Source of the DNA: Lyophyllum atratum
Taxonomy: Eukaryota > Basidiomycota > Agaricomycetes > Agaricales > Lyophyllaceae
Direction of reading: 5' to 3'
Assembly (NCBI GenBank): GCA_014905825.1
Contig: JACGCN010000004.1
Location: forward strand, 806,001 to 870,000
Length of the DNA: 64,000 bases
In this document: positions 48,721 to 62,414 of the stretch, in pieces
Layout: every line of letters begins with the position of its first letter
How positions within the stretch are numbered: position 1 is the stretch's first letter
Notes under the pieces: generated by a model
The model's input: the letters and a program-made list of their open reading frames with translations, nothing else
Told to the model about the DNA's origin: nothing
Database searches by the model: none
Translations under genes and position numbers: made by a program

Positions 48721-49387
48721 AAGGCTGTCGTGGGCGTCAAGAATGAAAGCTGAACGACCATCTCCCGCCACACTGCTTTCAGGAGTCGTTGCCAGAAAAT
48801 TCTGGGTTATGTAATAATTGCTAAACGTGACGAATACGCGCCGACGCGACTTGTTTTTCAACAATCATGACCATCCAAATTCTTCGAGTAACTGCTTGAA
48901 GTTCCGAACCTACGACCAACTACACCAAGTGTATGTCTTCTACCCCGTGAAGACTCAATGATACCGCCGTGCTGTAACCGCAGCAAGCCTATCCAAATAT
49001 CAATGATGCTTCAGACAATTCTTCTGCCCTGTGGCGCGCACATGTGATCATCAAGCGGCGGGTTCACGGTGATGTCAGACACCTTGCCACCATCCAAACA
49101 CTCCTTTGAGTCTCTAATCGCCGATGGCAATGATCCCACGAATCAATTCTCATGTTACTAGGCTTTGAGATTCGCGATTCTCCCATTGCGGGACCCCTTG
49201 GGGACCCCATCACCGGACGCTAGCGCTCCGCCGTTCGCAAGGAACAAAGGGCCGACAGGATCTCCCATCCGGAAATAGGAACACACCTCCATGGCGCTGC
49301 CATTGAGTTCAGGTGGTCGACTTAACACCGTGCTCCCACCTACGGGACATCTTAGACACAACCTTCCAACTGCTTCAGAGACATAGG
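48721..49387. other. Divergent spacer between RPAP1 and the P450
   Basis: About 0.67 kb, the probable 5' region of both flanking genes. An 85-codon minus-strand frame at 49158-49415 has no motif. Nothing else seen. Confidence 0.45.
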
Positions 49388-51541
49388 ATGTTCTTAGTGC
49401 TCTATCTTTCTGCAACTACCTGTGCTTTCAGCCTTTTGTTCTTATGGATTCACCGCAACAGATTGAAATCGCGGGGCCCACCCCTTCCACCAGGACCTCC
49501 AGCACTCCCACTCCTTGGCCATCTGTTATTGATGCCCACATCTCGTCAAGAAATGGTCTTCTACGAGTGGGGGAAACTTTATGGTCTGTCTATATCCCTT
49601 ACAATATACCAATTAGCTCGAGTAGCTCAACGATAAGCGCGTTGTTTATCCAGGCGATGTTATCCACCTTCACACTCTGGGAAGATCATTCATTGTCTTG
49701 AATAGCGTCAAAGCTGCCACCGAGCTGCTGGAGAAGAGGAGCAGCAACTACAGTGGGAGACCCAAGTTTCGACTATTTGAATCGTATGGGGGGTTTCAGC
49801 CTCACTCGTGCCGGAAACCATCTCACACACTTATCTTCGCATAGGATGGGTTGGCAGCCCAGTTTAACTTTGTTAGACTACGGCAAACAGGTTCAATTGC
49901 ACAGAAGGATGCTGCATCAATGCCTCAATCGCGAGGAGTGTGTCACCTACCAGCCCATACAAGCGCAGCAAGCATGGCGCCTGGTGCGCAAGCTTGTTGC
50001 AAATCCAGAAGGCTTCAGGGAAACAGTTGAGCGGTAGGCTATATCAATGCCTTCTATCGGTGGCGGCTCTTTCTGAAGACGGACAGCTACGCGACAGGCA
50101 ACATCATTCGGGTGGCTTACGGGCATCAAATCGACACGGATGATGACTGGCACTATCAGATAGCACACGCTGCGACGTCAGCGCTGTTTGAAGCCGGTCC
50201 CCCAGGTGTTACTCCAATTGACATTTTCCCGTTTTGTTCGTACTTCGCTCGTTCTCTGAGTATTCGGCGTCACTCATGCTTTCCCGCAAATGCAGTAAGG
50301 CGTTTTCCCTCGTGGTTCCCAGGTACATATTACGCGAACTATGCGCGAGCTACAAGACATCTGGTTCGGACACTCCACGACGCTCCAGTACGCAAAATCC
50401 AAGAGCAGAGGGTATGTGCATACGCCCCCATCGCATATGTACTACATAAGTGATTATCGGGACAGAAAACAGGAACTGCGGAGTCGTCTTTTGTACTATC
50501 CCAATTAGAGACGATGGAACGCGAGGGAAGCGAGAGTCGTGTCACAATCGAAGACATCCAGGGTGCAGCAGCTATCTTTCATGCGGCTGGGACAGACTCG
50601 GTGAATCTTCTTTCTCGGGCCCTGGTTGATATTTCCGCCGCTCATATTGGACTCAGACTTGGGTGACTTTGTCGATATTCTTGCTAGCGATGGTTCTCCA
50701 CCCAGGTTGTCAGAGAAGGGCTCAAGAGGAACTCGATGCTGTTCTTGGCACTGGACGCCTGCCAGAGTTCAGAGATCGTGGTTCTCTTCCCTACGTAGAA
50801 AGTGTATGGCAAGAGACGCTGAGGTACGTTCGTCATGGTGCCTATAAGGGTCCGCTGGATATCACGGTCACATCGTTGCCAGATGGCACCAGTCTGCGCC
50901 GTTAGGTTTGTCCTCGCCATGTGTGGGTTCTGCGATCGTGGCCTCATTAGTCCATGCCAGGGTTACCCCATTTGTCATCGGAGGACGACGTTTACAACGG
51001 AATGTTCATACCGAAGGGTTCACTTGTCTTCGCTAATATGCGGTGAGGACTCTGCCCATTACTACACGAGGTAGCTGTTCAGAACAATCACCCAGCGCAA
51101 TGACTCTGGACGAAAATATCTATCACAGGCCCACCGAGTTCCTACCTGAACGATTTCTTCCTGCACCAGCTGGAAATGCTCAACCTTTGCCTCCGGTGTT
51201 TGGCTGGGGACGACGGTGTGTACTCTTCTTGTGTAGATTGTTTCGAGGATTGAACCCGCTCCTGCAGCAAATGTCCTGGCCGCCATTTTAGTGACGGCAG
51301 TCTCTGGATCGCTATCGCAACCATTCTTGCAACGCTTACAATCTCCAAGGCTACGGATGAGGATGGGGAAGAGATCACACCTGAAGTCAAATTTAAATCG
51401 GCCCTCCTAAAGTGTGTTCCAGTATGTTTCGGATGAATAAATCTTGACATTCCCGTTTCTAGTCTGCCTCATCCTTTTAGGTGCAACTTCCAGCCTCGCA
51501 GCAATACGGCGTTCAACTGGTCAGCGAACGAAGATGACTAG
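49388..51541 (+). CDS. Cytochrome P450 monooxygenase, intact
   Basis: Microsomal heme-thiolate monooxygenase; substrate unknown. Twelve exons (49388-49583, 49654-49783, 49845-50033, 50087-50235, 50296-50411, 50466-50600, 50657-50823, 50883-50905, 50961-51042, 51096-51215, 51268-51411, 51463-51541) join in frame to 509 residues. A membrane anchor (FLVLYLSATTCAFSLLFLWI) and proline hinge (PPLPPGPPALPLLGHLLLM) lead. RRMLHQCLNREE is the C-helix, AAAIFHAAGTDSTWVTLSIF the I-helix with A/G-G-x-D/E-T-like core, ESVWQETLRW the K-helix ExxR, PTEFLPERFL the PERF motif, and FGWGRRKCPGRHF the heme-binding loop with Cys. Exon 8 is 23 nt. The agaricomycete CYP family matches the relic at 17100, so the two share an ancestor. 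Confidence 0.94.
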
Positions 51542-51700
51542 GTAGGCAATGCACTCATATTCTTATTTGTAATGATACCAGTTATTTTCTTGGAAGAACA
51601 TCTAGTTATTGTGGTAGCGGGAAAAATATAATGTGGGTAATATCACTATCACTATCACTAATCCTGCTTACATTTATGCTGTGCCCGTTCCGGTAGCTCT

Positions 51701-52406
51701 TTATAATTTACTTATGATGTCATCGCAGAGCTGCTTGAGTTCGTCCTTATCCATTGGCTTTGTAGGCCATCCGATGACAAGACCTTCCTCCTTGGACGGC
51801 TTGGGAATGATGTGGATGTGAACATGGTCAACCACCTGTACCAATATTTAGCACTAGCAATAAGCTTCCAATAAGCTATTCTGGATTACCTGATGAGCGA
51901 TCCGACCATTGTTTTGAAGGACGTTATAGTTCTCAAGGCCCTGAGCGGCCGCAATCTTCTTGGCGAGGGGCAACGCTTCTGCTAGATATTCATCCGGAAG
52001 TTGATGCATCTTCTCGGCATGGTCTAGAGACGAAACCCGTTATATGTGATCACTTAAATACGATGATGACCATACATTTTGGGATGATGAGCGCATGACC
52101 TTTCGCTAAAGGTCCGATGTCGAGGAAAGCGAACCTGCCGTACGTAGCACAGACTTCAAAGGTTATTCAGTCCATCCACGTCTTTCACTCACGAAAGATC
52201 TGTCTCAAGGAGCTTGAAACTCGGTATCTCGCCTGATAGTCACGATGCCCGCAAGCAAACGAATTCGTCACAAATTTGGGTTTACTGCAGCAGCAAATGC
52301 GGTACCTTTGATGATCTTGCAGAATAGACAGTTAGCAATGGATCTAACGTCAAGACGATAAGTCAAAGGGTAGATAACTGGAGAACGTTGCATACTTCGC
52401 GGCCAT
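51701..52406 (-). CDS. HNT1: HIT-family nucleotide hydrolase (Hint/Hnt1-like)
   Basis: Purine nucleoside phosphoramidase of the histidine-triad superfamily. Multiple small exons, starting with an 11-nt first exon (52396-52406, MAAK) and then SIANCLFCKIIKG, EIPSFKLLETDLS, FAFLDIGPLAKGHALIIPK, a central KMHQLPDEYLAEALPLAKKI and VLQNNGRIAHQ, ending with the catalytic HVHIHIIPKPSKEEGLVIGW. The CxxC zinc pair and the HxHxH triad are both intact. The start codons of this gene and the 2OG oxygenase are 123 bp apart on opposite strands. Confidence 0.95.
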
Positions 52407-52529
52407 GATGATTGAGACAGTTGATGTTCGGGTTTTGAAGCGGTCTCATTGATGCAACAGGCTGGTAACTCCGGCAACTAAAACAATCCCCGACGCGTTG
52501 ACCAGAACCACCACCAGCACAGCCTAGCA
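52407..52529. promoter_or_regulatory. Short shared promoter region of the HIT gene and 2OG oxygenase
   Basis: Only 123 bp separate the two start codons, which face away from each other. Both 5' leaders and core promoters must lie inside this spacer or overlap the coding ends. No TATA box or known factor site could be fixed by eye. Confidence 0.45.
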
Positions 52530-54082
52530 ATGTCCACTTTAATGGGAAGAGTAGAGAATGCAGATTCGGCATTCAAGGATATTCCTGTCATGTATGTAGA
52601 CTGAACGCCTTTCACGTTGAACAGCAATCCAATTTCATCTAGCGACCTAGCAAACATCTCGAGCAGCGACGCCAGTGTTCAGAAGGCATTGGCTGGTGAA
52701 ATCAGAGATGCATGTATCAATGTCGGCTTCTTCTATGGTGTGTGGACAAGGGTTGCGCTGGTGCGATCATAGTCTGAGCGTGCATGCGCGAAACAAGTCA
52801 TGAATCACGGTATCTCAGACGACATCGTACAAGCAACACTGGACATGGCCAAAGAATTCTTTTCCCAATCAATCGACTCAAAGATGACGGCAAGTCTTTT
52901 CTTTGTGGTCGCTGCCCGGGCCCTGAGCCTCAGCACTCTAGATCGAAAACCGAAAGACCCCTAATTTCAAAGGTTATTCTCCGCTATTAAGCGGAAACAA
53001 TAACGCAGATGGCGCTGGAGACATGCAAGAGGGTTTTGAATTCGGCTGGGAAGCGCTCGATTCAACTCAACGCATCGATCAAGGCGAGGATGGGGTCATG
53101 GCTGGCGCGAACGTTTGGCCTGCTGATCTCCCTGGATTTCGCGAGAAGGTGTTGCAATACTAGTATGCCATCTCCTTACTAACCAGAAGACTCGTGTTAC
53201 GACTGAGGGAGTGCAGTCATGCTGTAGTACAACTTGGGATAGCTCTGTTCCCTCTCTTCGCTATGGCCCTCGATCTACCGGCAACATTCTTTGAGGATAA
53301 GGTGTCGTATATTGCTTTCCCCCACGCTCAGAGCATTTAGATTTCGCTACTTCAGACGCTTAACTCAGCAGCACTCATGAAACTCTTGCACTACCCACCA
53401 CAAACAGGTCCCGCTGATGATCGTATCATCGGTATAGGAGCTCACACGGAGTAGGTCTCAGCCTCATCTTACCGCATCTCTCGTTAAATTCTACCTGCTT
53501 GCTTAGTTGGGAGGTATAGTCTCCGCTTTCTATCTAAAAGGTAATCTTCTTACCATCGCCTCAGTGCTTCACCATTCTGTGGCAAGAACCCGGGATCCAA
53601 GCCCTCGAGGTACTGAACTCTGAGAAGCAGTGGATCAACGCTCCACCCATTCCAGGTACACTCGTAATCAAGTGAGTAAGTAGATGCCGACGCTCAAATT
53701 TTGAGTAACATGTTGAACTAGCCTCGGGGATCAGTTTGCGCGTTGGACTAGTATGTGTTACGCTCCTCGTGTAAGCTACCTATCTCACCAGAGTACAGAT
53801 GATATCTTCAAATCCACCGTGCACCGTGTCCTAAATCGCAGTGGGGTCCGGCGGTATTCGATTCCTCTCTTCTTTGGCACAGACTACGATGTCAAACTAG
53901 AGGTATGTCTCCCGCTTTTGTTTTATGCACACTCACACCCATCGGGCCATCTACCCCAGCCCATCCCAGGTTGTGTATCTCCGGGACGCCCGCCCCGATA
54001 CGAGATTATAACGGCAGGAGAATATGTCAAATCGCGTTTACAAGCAACATATCACCATAGCCATGAAGAAGATAACAAGTAA
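52530..54082 (+). CDS. 2-oxoglutarate Fe(II) dioxygenase, IPNS-like
   Basis: Non-heme iron oxygenase of the isopenicillin-N-synthase/gibberellin-oxidase fold; likely a small-molecule tailoring or catabolic enzyme. Exon 1 (52530-52591) gives MSTLMGRVENADSAFKDIPV, then IDLASNISSSDASVQKALAG with EIRDACINVGFFYV and MNHGI. Later exons hold GYSPLLSGNNN, DMQEGFEFGWEALD, IGIGAHTDY with the Fe-binding His and Asp, WQEPGIQALEVLN, NLGDQFARWT and STVHRVLNRSGVRRYSIPLF with the third Fe His and the 2OG-binding Arg. The intron at 52890-52941 uses a GC donor (GCAAGT) with a CTCTAG acceptor. Gene ends with a basic tail at 54082. Confidence 0.9.
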
Positions 54083-54138
54083 ACTCCCGGATCAAACAAG
54101 ACAGATATATACGCATTCCCCGTCCCTTGTACTATAGA

Positions 54139-56221
<2,083 letters not shown>

Positions 56222-56631
56222 TGAGTGAGTTCAGGTAAGGCAAACAGAGTCTTTTCGGATGGTTTGTGGGAACAAGGCGAGCAATCTAATCTAATCTTCA
56301 TCTTATCTTTGATTTCGTTACACAATCGACAATCAACGATCCGCAGCGGCGCAGCTGGACAACCAATTCGCTACTTTCGTCCTCCCGTGATCGTTCCTTC
56401 TCTTTCGGCACCTCGTAGGAAAACCGACTCATACTGACTCTAACCCAGATGTACTTGGGTGATACGATTGGAGGACGATTGTTACCACCACGTGGACGCA
56501 CTCAATTCCCAGTTCTTTACGAGTTGTTTTGGACGCCTTACCTCAGGATGTGCAGAGCATATAAATTAAAACAAGGCTGAAAGAGCAATGCCTCCAATTC
56601 AGCATTTCGTTGTCTATCGAAATCGTATCCG
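56222..56631. other. Divergent spacer
   Basis: About 0.4 kb between PRMT3 and the small Ser/Thr-rich gene, probably shared upstream DNA. No other feature seen. Confidence 0.45.
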
Positions 56632-57015
56632 ATGCCTTCCCACAATGATTGCAACTCTAACGCCTCTACCACCTCCTTGCAGTCCAGTACAACTGTGACT
56701 TCGACCTCCCCACTCAATGGCACCCCTAAGGCACCAATAAAAGATTACTCCGCGGCTTTCGCCACCCTGCAGTCAAGATATGGCACCGGCGGGCATGTTC
56801 CTACCCCTAAAGCTGAACAGTCTAAAGCCACAGCACCAATCACCGCTACCCAGTCTGATAACACCCTCACTTCCAGGACATCGTCCTCATCTCCGACGCC
56901 GAAAAACCCGTCAGCCGGTGAATCAGGCATAGATGTCAAGAAGAAAAGAGGCTTGGTCGCGACATTGAAAGGTCAGTACTTGCATGACACGTTCGGCCTC
57001 ATTCTATTTTATTAA
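56632..57015 (+). CDS. Small Ser/Thr/Pro-rich hypothetical protein
   Basis: An ATG opens 127 codons beginning with a low-complexity Ser/Thr tract (NASTTSLQSSTTVTSTSPLN), then IKDYSAAFATLQSRYGTGGH, a pattern I recall from short basidiomycete proteins without known function, then more Ser/Thr and a basic end (DVKKKRGLVATLK). A GTCAGT donor after LVATLK suggests a further exon, so the C-terminus may differ. No signal peptide or membrane segment. Confidence 0.5.
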   Translation: MPSHNDCNSNASTTSLQSSTTVTSTSPLNGTPKAPIKDYSAAFATLQSRYGTGGHVPTPKAEQSKATAPITATQSDNTLTSRTSSSSPTPKNPSAGESGIDVKKKRGLVATLKGQYLHDTFGLILFY

Positions 57016-57689
57016 GACCGAGTGTCATGAAGATAAATTAAAGTCCGGATGACGCCCTGGACCTCTCGAGATATGTGCCTGAGGAACGGTCTCACTTTAA
57101 ATTTTGCTAGGGTTATTTACGATCTTGAATTGATTACACTTCGATCGTTACGGACCTCCTCAATAGTTTGTCGAACCCGAACGAACCTTCCACTAAAGCA
57201 AGATCAACATACATCTAGACCTGGAGGAACTCATCTCTGTCCGCTGCCCTAGGTCCTTGATACATATCATCCAGTCAATCGATAAGGCTAGCAGCGAGTA
57301 TACGGGTCCTGAACACCTGATCTACACACCCACCAGTTCTCGGCCAATAAGCTCTCCAAAAATTCCGTGGCGACCGCCACTAATCTTCCAATGGCGTCTC
57401 CGCAGCATGACGACCAAAGGGGTTGAGGCTCATGGTCGAACAGAGTCCGCAATCAACCCCACCCTAGGCGAACCCTTCGTCCTATCATCTGAGTCAGGCT
57501 GCGGCCGCAGCGGCTGCGGTACCCTTGTGCCCTGACAAGCATGTCTCCCAAAACATATCGGTCGTGTTTGGGTCAATGAGCCATATTTAAGGCGACAACT
57601 CAGAGCAGCACAGCAACAGGTCATCGACCATCCCAGCCAGAGGCACAGCAAATAAACACCTCCTGCTTTCCTTGCCAAATTTAGATAAC
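57016..57689. other. Spacer between two small genes
   Basis: About 0.67 kb. Several short open frames but no motif or splice structure supported. Confidence 0.4.
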
Positions 57690-57989
57690 ATGTCAAGCAA
57701 AGACGCTTCTACCATATCTCTCATATCCACCATCACTACCTCGTCGAGCTGGTCAGCAACGACAAAAGCATCGGCTGAGCAGCTGGCGCCTCAAAAAATA
57801 AAATCTGTATGTCGCATCGCGCTTCTATTCTGTTATCGACGCAATAAATTGATAATATACGACGCGTAGAAAAATGGCAAGTCGGACAAGTCGAAGGATC
57901 AAAACCCTATGAGCGCTTCCAGATTCGCGAAGCTAGCAGGGAGGCATGGTTGGGTGTCGCCGACGGCGACGCGACCATCGTTCGGATGA
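57690..57989 (+). CDS. Small Ser/Thr-rich hypothetical protein, 78 residues
   Basis: Two exons, 57690-57806 and 57870-57989, joined in phase 0, give a 78-residue protein. The N-terminal half is Ser/Thr-rich (MSSKDASTISLISTITTSSS) and leads to QLAPQKIKSKNGKSDKSKDQ and ASRFAKLAGRHGW. The intron is 63 bp. A partial copy of the exon-1 end and donor occurs about 500 bp downstream near 58318-58358. No known domain; no signal peptide evident. Confidence 0.5.
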
Positions 57990-58851
57990 ACCAGGGCTTC
58001 GAGTCGTGTATTTTTCGTCATGTGTAAGGGGGTGAGTAGGGAGCATTCACAATTGTCGCAGAAACATTCTGACAGACTTCTCACTAGTCTTTCTTGTATC
58101 ACCAACTGACGCTATCCGCATAAGGATGGCGCGGAAACGAGATATCTCATGTCCTGGGCTGTGGGCATCATCTGGTTCGGCGCGACTCCTGTGGTGTGGG
58201 ATTGACTTGAACTTGTGGACGAAACTTGGAGTCTGGGTATAGGATGTAGGTAGAGATGTTCTCTCTCCGTCTTTGTAATAAAATTATCACCAAGATGTAT
58301 ATAAGAATTAGGAAGTCATCTCAGGGTCAGCCGGCACCACGGAAAATAAAATCGGTATGTCGGGTCGCTACTGACGCCATCTTCACTAGCCCGCAGATGC
58401 TGCACGGAGAGGAGGAACCACCTATATTTGAACGGAGTATCTCCATCTGTCGATGCTGGGGTTTGGGCCTGCGATGATGGTCGCTGATCCTGCCGCAATG
58501 GGTTTGGACACATGTCAGGACGTCTGGGTGTAGGGCTAATGGGTCGCTCCGATATCCTTCTTCTTCGTAACAAACGCATATCACCTTCATCGAAGACAAC
58601 ATATAGGACCGCCCCGGAGGAATGCATGAGTCGATACCGGGATGTAGTGAGTTCCACGGTGATGAATTTATGTACTCACAATATGAGCCTCCTGCTCAGT
58701 TGACGTCTGGTTACCAAGACGGTGTACGTATTTCAGAGGTCCTTGAAGAGCCAACCTCCCAGGCAAGGGTGTTGGCTCGCCCATCCCCTGCCAGTGCCAT
58801 CTGTCAGGCGTGAAAATATTGTGCAAGGTTCTGTTCTCCTGATAGACTATG
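57990..58851. other. Spacer with partial copy of the small gene
   Basis: Near 58318-58358 the plus strand repeats the end of the 57690 gene's first exon and its GTATGTCG donor with several differences (encoding QPAPRKIKS against QLAPQKIKS). No upstream start or downstream exon matching the first copy was found, so I call it a duplicated fragment. Confidence 0.45.
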
Positions 58852-59867
58852 TTACATGAAATCATCCTCCAGTTCTCTGCCGGTCTTCCGAGGTGCAGCG
58901 TCATCGTCTTCTTCGGCGTTGAACAGCGTGTCATATGATCGTGCTGCTTTCTCGGCTTCCCTTTGGCGTGCCAACTCCAGGTCGGCCTTTTTCTATGAGG
59001 GTTTGAGATTAAGCCGTGATGATGTTTTAGACTTGGCCAATGTACCTTCTCGGCTGCGGCAGCCCTGCGCACTGCAGACTCGGCCTTTATACGGTCCACC
59101 CTTTCCTGCTCGTGATCGACTACTTTTTCAACTTTGGTTTTGTTCAGCCGATTGACGACGACGTTCTCGCGTTTGATGACATGCACTGTGTGTGTGAGAG
59201 AGAGGATATTTACGATGAACGCGATGGTAGAGGGTCAACATACTCACCTCGTTTAACCTATGCTATGATTGGCATCGTCGTAGTCGAAGTCATCGGAAGC
59301 TGTTTTACACACCTTTTTATCGTTATGGAAGGAAACCTGTCCCACAGCCATATCCCCCGTTTTCTATGACCTGTTTAAGGGCTCTATTGCGCGACGCAGA
59401 GAGTGCACCCACCTTCAGGTTGTCAGCTGGGGTGAATATGACCGTCAAATTGTCCTTCTTGTTGCCTTATCCAGATGTCATGAGTCTACAGCCGGGATAA
59501 GTAGCGTCGTAGTAGTACCTTCAATAGAATTCGCCTTCACAAGTTGCGCGCAGTCCGCTAGTAGGGCCTCTGGAACAGTGTCCCAAGTCATGTTATCGGG
59601 CATCCGTATGTAGACATGGGCAGAGGACAGTTTGTCGACGTGAAACCAGACGTCTTGCGGCCATGCATATCTTATTAGCTCTTCATCTAAAAGTATTGAT
59701 CTTGTGGGCGTATTCACTCAATATCGATGGTGCCACTAACTTTCTACCTTGTCCCGACCCATATAGATTATTGCAGACGGCTCGACGACTGGTAGAAGAA
59801 AATCTTAAGAGTCAATTTGGGGATATATTCGATGCGAAGTACCATTGGATGTGAAGAAGAGGACCAT
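58852..59867 (-). CDS. Jlp2/CCDC25 homologue (NFACT-R domain)
   Basis: Conserved eukaryotic protein of unclear function; the NFACT-R domain (formerly DUF814) binds RNA in related proteins. The first exon encodes MVLFFTSN, joining [59 protein letters not shown] and [12 protein letters not shown], then [16 protein letters not shown]. The C-terminal coiled coil reads [20 protein letters not shown] with an acidic end (DDFM). Splice sites checked are canonical. Start is the only Met ahead of the conserved VLFFTSN. Confidence 0.9.
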
Positions 59868-60130
59868 CTCGAGCGCACTGAGGGTTGGTAGGAAGTGAGC
59901 CAGTCAATATCGGAAATCTGAAGCTAATTTGAGCGTGGGAATTTTCACTTGTACATAAGCAACCGAACATCTTCCAAGAACAACTTCGTCTGAAGGTTCT
60001 CTGCATCTATCTACTTATCCTCCCACCTGCTTGTCCACAGCTTTCCATATCTGCGATCCTAGTAGGTAATCTCTGACTTTTGGCAGTAGCAACCTCCTAA
60101 AAATTCGACGGACTACTGAAACCTGCAAAG

Positions 60131-62414
60131 ATGCAACCTATGCCCAATCGGTTAGGACTTGGTCTGCGTCCACCTCTGCCGTCTTACGGCCAAGGTCCCT
60201 CAATGTCGGCTCTCGCACAGCAGCAGCAAATGCAATTTGTCCCGCCTCAAGCACAGAAACAAACAACCCTCTTCGTGGGTTCGATATCCGGTGGCATTAC
60301 AGATGCGTTCCTTAACCAACTTCTGACGGTACGGCCATGTTTCTCTTTATCTCAGATGTTTAAGTCTCAATCGCACACAACTATTAGGCATGCGGCCCCA
60401 TCAAATCATTTAAGCGCCTGATCACGCCAGCGAACAAGCCTCAAGGTTTTGGTTTTGCGGAATTTGAGGAGCCCGATGGGGCGCTGCGTGCCCTCTCGTT
60501 GATGAATGGCGTAGAACTGCCAGCGCTGGAGGATGGCTGTGCGAACAAAAAATTACTGGTGCGTTAAATCAGTCTTGCGTGCTCATTTCAAGCCTACGTC
60601 CAATTATTCCAGGTCAAGGCAGACGAAAAGACGCGGGCATTCCTTGATGCTTACCAGTCGCAGCGAATGATCACTAGTGTGCGTAAAATATCATGTACAA
60701 AACTAGTTATCTTGTGGATACTGACATGTCACTTATTCCACAGGCCGACGATGCGCAAACGGTGCAATCAAAAGCTAAGCTTGACGAACTCGTCGCAGAC
60801 ATCAACCGTATGTCACAAGACGCAGCGAACAACGGGCTCATCGACAAGGAAAAATACGTCATCCCGCCGCATCTGCACGACTTGCAAGAAGCCGATCTCC
60901 CCGAGACACAGCGCGGGCTCGTCATCTCTGAAATTGCACAGTTCCGTGAGCGGGCGGCGAAGCGCGAGCGCGAGAAGCTGCGCGACGTGCGTGAGAGTAT
61001 CCCCATGGGCGCAAGTGGGGCGCCGAGTGGGCCAAAATTGCGGGAGTGGGGCAAGCCGCAGGGCCAGCAGCAAGCGCCGTCACAGGGAGCGGGGGCGCCG
61101 GGATCATCGCAGCCTAGGAAGGATCAGGGCTTCGGAAAGGGTGCGCAGGGGTATAGCAAGCCGGTGGGCTTCGTGAAGGGGGAGGAGGGAGGTGCGGGTG
61201 CTTATGAGGGGCGACATGTGCAGGGAAAGCCGTTAAAGACGGACGAAGAGCTGGAAGATGAGAGGAAGGAGAATCGGCGACGCGAAGAAGAAGTCTCTTT
61301 CCGGGATGTGAGTTGATGATTCCTTTTGAAGTTGTCCTGGTTTGATTTTTTTCCAGCGTGAGCGCCGATATGAACCTCGGGAACGAACGCGAATCTCAAC
61401 TCTTGAGCGTGCAATTGCTAGAGAACGGCAGACTCGGGAGGCAGAGGATCGCCAACGTATCGAGATGCGTGAGCGATTGCATATCTGGGATGATGATGAA
61501 AGTGATGAGATGTTTTACGTCGACCGGTACTACATATCGTCTTTCAATCTTCTTCCATCCGTTATTCACCCTTCATCTTCAACCAGGGCACGATGGCGCC
61601 AACTTAGATCTAGACGGCTGGAGGCTGAGGAAGCTGCAGACGACAAATCACGGAGATTTGAGGAACAGGAGGCAGAGAATCTTCGGCGCGAGTCAGAAGA
61701 CTTCCTTGCGCGTCAAATGGACGAGATGCAGGCGCTGGCGGAGGAGCAACGCAAGGCTGGCTTGTTGTTGGACGATGGCGCGCCTGTGAAGCTCAATGTT
61801 TCCATTGCGGCTGGACCTTCTAAAGAACCCACGGCGGCGAAGGATAAGGCCACCGTGTTTGGACAGGAGGATGAAGAAGATGATGGGGTCAAGAAGCGGA
61901 AGGTACCGCTCGTCAAACTTGACTTTAGTGTGGCAGAGAGCGGGGAACAGACAAAGGAGAGGCTGGAGAGGATCCGAACTTCGGTGCCGACCGATAAGGA
62001 TACATTATTCAAGGCGAAAGTGCGGTGGGATGGATTGTCGGATGTAAGTTCAGCTATCGTTGTGGTTGGGCATCAACTGATAGGCCTTATCGCAGACCAT
62101 CATCGATCGCAAGCTGGAGCCTCTGGTTAAGCGCCTGATGATGAAGTACCTTGGCGAGATGGAGGAGGAAGACTTAATCATGTTCGTCCTTGAGCATTTG
62201 AAGGACCATAAAGGACCTCAGAAGCTCGTTGAGGGTCTAGAACCGGTATGTAATACCTGTCTCCTTTTCTTTCTCGACTGACAGTATCTTGCTGCGCTCC
62301 AAGGTTCTTGAAGAGGAGGCCGTCGAGCTGACGGTCAGCGTCTGGCGGCAAGTAATATTTGAAAGCATGGCGTATAATGAGGGCCTTCTGACCGACAAGT
62401 TGCTGGTGGACTAA
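60131..62414 (+). CDS. RBM25/Snu71-like splicing factor (RRM + PWI)
   Basis: U1-snRNP-associated splicing regulator. Several exons. The RRM lies near the N-terminus: TTLFVGSISGGITDAFLNQL, joined to ACGPIKSFKRLITPANKPQG and GFGFAEFEEPDGALRALSLM. A long basic and acidic charged middle (RRYEPRERTRISTLERAIAR, REAEDRQRIEMRERLHIW) is typical of RBM25 RE/RD repeats. After the intron near 62041-62095 the C-terminal PWI domain follows: LEPLVKRLMMKYLGEMEEED, LIMFVLEHLKDHKGPQKLVE and VWRQVIFESMAYN. The stop is at 62414. All three parts of the family architecture are present. Confidence 0.92.

Noticed and set aside
49740..49870. Apparent stop and frame change in the P450
   Set aside because: A canonical 61-bp intron (49784-49844) resolves it, and all 12 exons close to 509 residues, so the gene is intact.
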